A stretch of DNA of 64,000 nt. Origin: Oricola nitratireducens. Lineage in GTDB: Bacteria; Pseudomonadota; Alphaproteobacteria; Rhizobiales; Rhizobiaceae. Shown one piece after another: positions 63,881 through 64,000 of the stretch. Each line of letters begins with the position of its first letter. Position 1 is the stretch's first letter. A program made the position numbers and the translations under genes. The DNA lies in the NCBI RefSeq assembly GCF_014904745.1, contig NZ_JACZCS010000048.1, forward strand, positions 62,001 through 126,000, in the 5' to 3' direction. The notes beneath the pieces are model-generated. The model was not told the DNA's origin and searched no databases. It saw only the letters and a list, made by a program, of their open reading frames with translations.

Positions 63881-64000
63881 AGGTAAGTTGAAAATATCGA
63901 GCTGAATCCGAGTTAGATTGATTTTCTGATACAATGGCTTGTCTCCTTTCGATTTTTCATCAATCCAGCTCTGGAGAATGCCGGGTAACACCGGGGTAGC
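63881..64000. mobile_element. Possible start of an integrated element (cut by window edge)
   Basis: The last 120 bases are visibly richer in A and T than the rest of the window and begin exactly where tRNA similarity ends. No complete gene can be read. By the usual geometry, the rest of the element and the intact tRNA would lie to the right, outside the window. Confidence 0.4.

Noticed and set aside
63825-63960. Complete tRNA gene at the right edge
   Set aside because: No D arm or 5' acceptor strand is found to the right of the anticodon arm.
63668-63991. Minus-strand open frame running through the half tRNA
   Set aside because: It reads through tRNA sequence and antisense to the phosphoesterase; no family similarity, so likely chance.
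1-64000. CRISPR arrays, insertion sequences, rRNA operons, replication origin
   Set aside because: Looked for evenly spaced repeats, transposase motifs, rRNA sequence and DnaA-box clusters; none recognised by eye.

Overview
The window is high-GC DNA from a rhizobial alphaproteobacterium (Hyphomicrobiales, Rhizobiaceae-like; I cannot name a genus). Three things point there. The chemotaxis operon has the Sinorhizobium/Agrobacterium order (icpA-cheS-cheY1-cheA-cheW-cheR-cheB-cheY2-cheD-cheT). The flagellar block includes the rhizobial genes motC, motD, motE, rem, flaF and flbT. No FliA-type sigma factor gene is visible. Most of the window (about 8.7 to 54.5 kb) is one flagellar and chemotaxis regulon.

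Region 1 (1-6.6 kb) is metabolic and regulatory: a truncated flavin monooxygenase divergent from a TetR regulator; an IclR regulator divergent from a sugar isomerase/Gfo-Idh oxidoreductase pair; and a large membrane protein with an N-terminal regulator-like domain, a TolB-like domain and TPR repeats.

Region 2 (6.7-18.3 kb) holds a soluble chemoreceptor, an intergenic stretch with a candidate small RNA, the complete che operon on the minus strand, and a LuxR-type regulator (VisR-like) with a perfect inverted repeat at its start codon.

Region 3 (18.6-49.5 kb, almost all minus strand) encodes, from right to left: DUF1217, flgF, fliI, orf, flgB, flgC, fliE, flgG, flgA, flgI, motE, flgH, fliL, fliP, two flagellins, fliF, a FliH-like protein, motB, motC, motD, a lytic transglycosylase, rem, flgE, flgK, flgL, flaF, flbT, flgD, fliQ, flhA, fliR, and candidate FliJ, FlgJ and FlgN proteins. 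A divergent plus-strand operon carries motA, fliM, fliN, fliG and flhB (49.6-54.5 kb). Compared with the order I know from S. meliloti, the che block is detached from fliF, fliF sits between the flagellins and the FliH-like gene, and the visN-visR pair is reduced to one LuxR gene.

Region 4 (54.5-64 kb) holds a PAS-like protein, a small hydrophilic protein, a flavodoxin-reductase-like enzyme facing an NsrR-like Rrf2 repressor, a polyamine-type ABC transporter operon with a good Pho box, a conserved unknown gene translationally coupled to it, a TPR protein and a metallophosphoesterase with a second, weaker Pho-box-like site. The right edge has only the 3' half of a tRNA gene followed by visibly AT-richer DNA, which looks like the edge of an integrated element.

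The most interesting non-coding signals are: (a) a bipartite element GGCATGATGCC-N19-CCCGGAATG, identically spaced upstream of both flagellins and icpA; (b) a TGTCCC/GGGACA leader hairpin just before the start codons of both flagellins and flgB, in a genome region that also encodes the flagellin-mRNA regulator FlbT; (c) Pho boxes linking the ABC transporter and the phosphodiesterase; (d) a candidate small RNA upstream of the soluble chemoreceptor.
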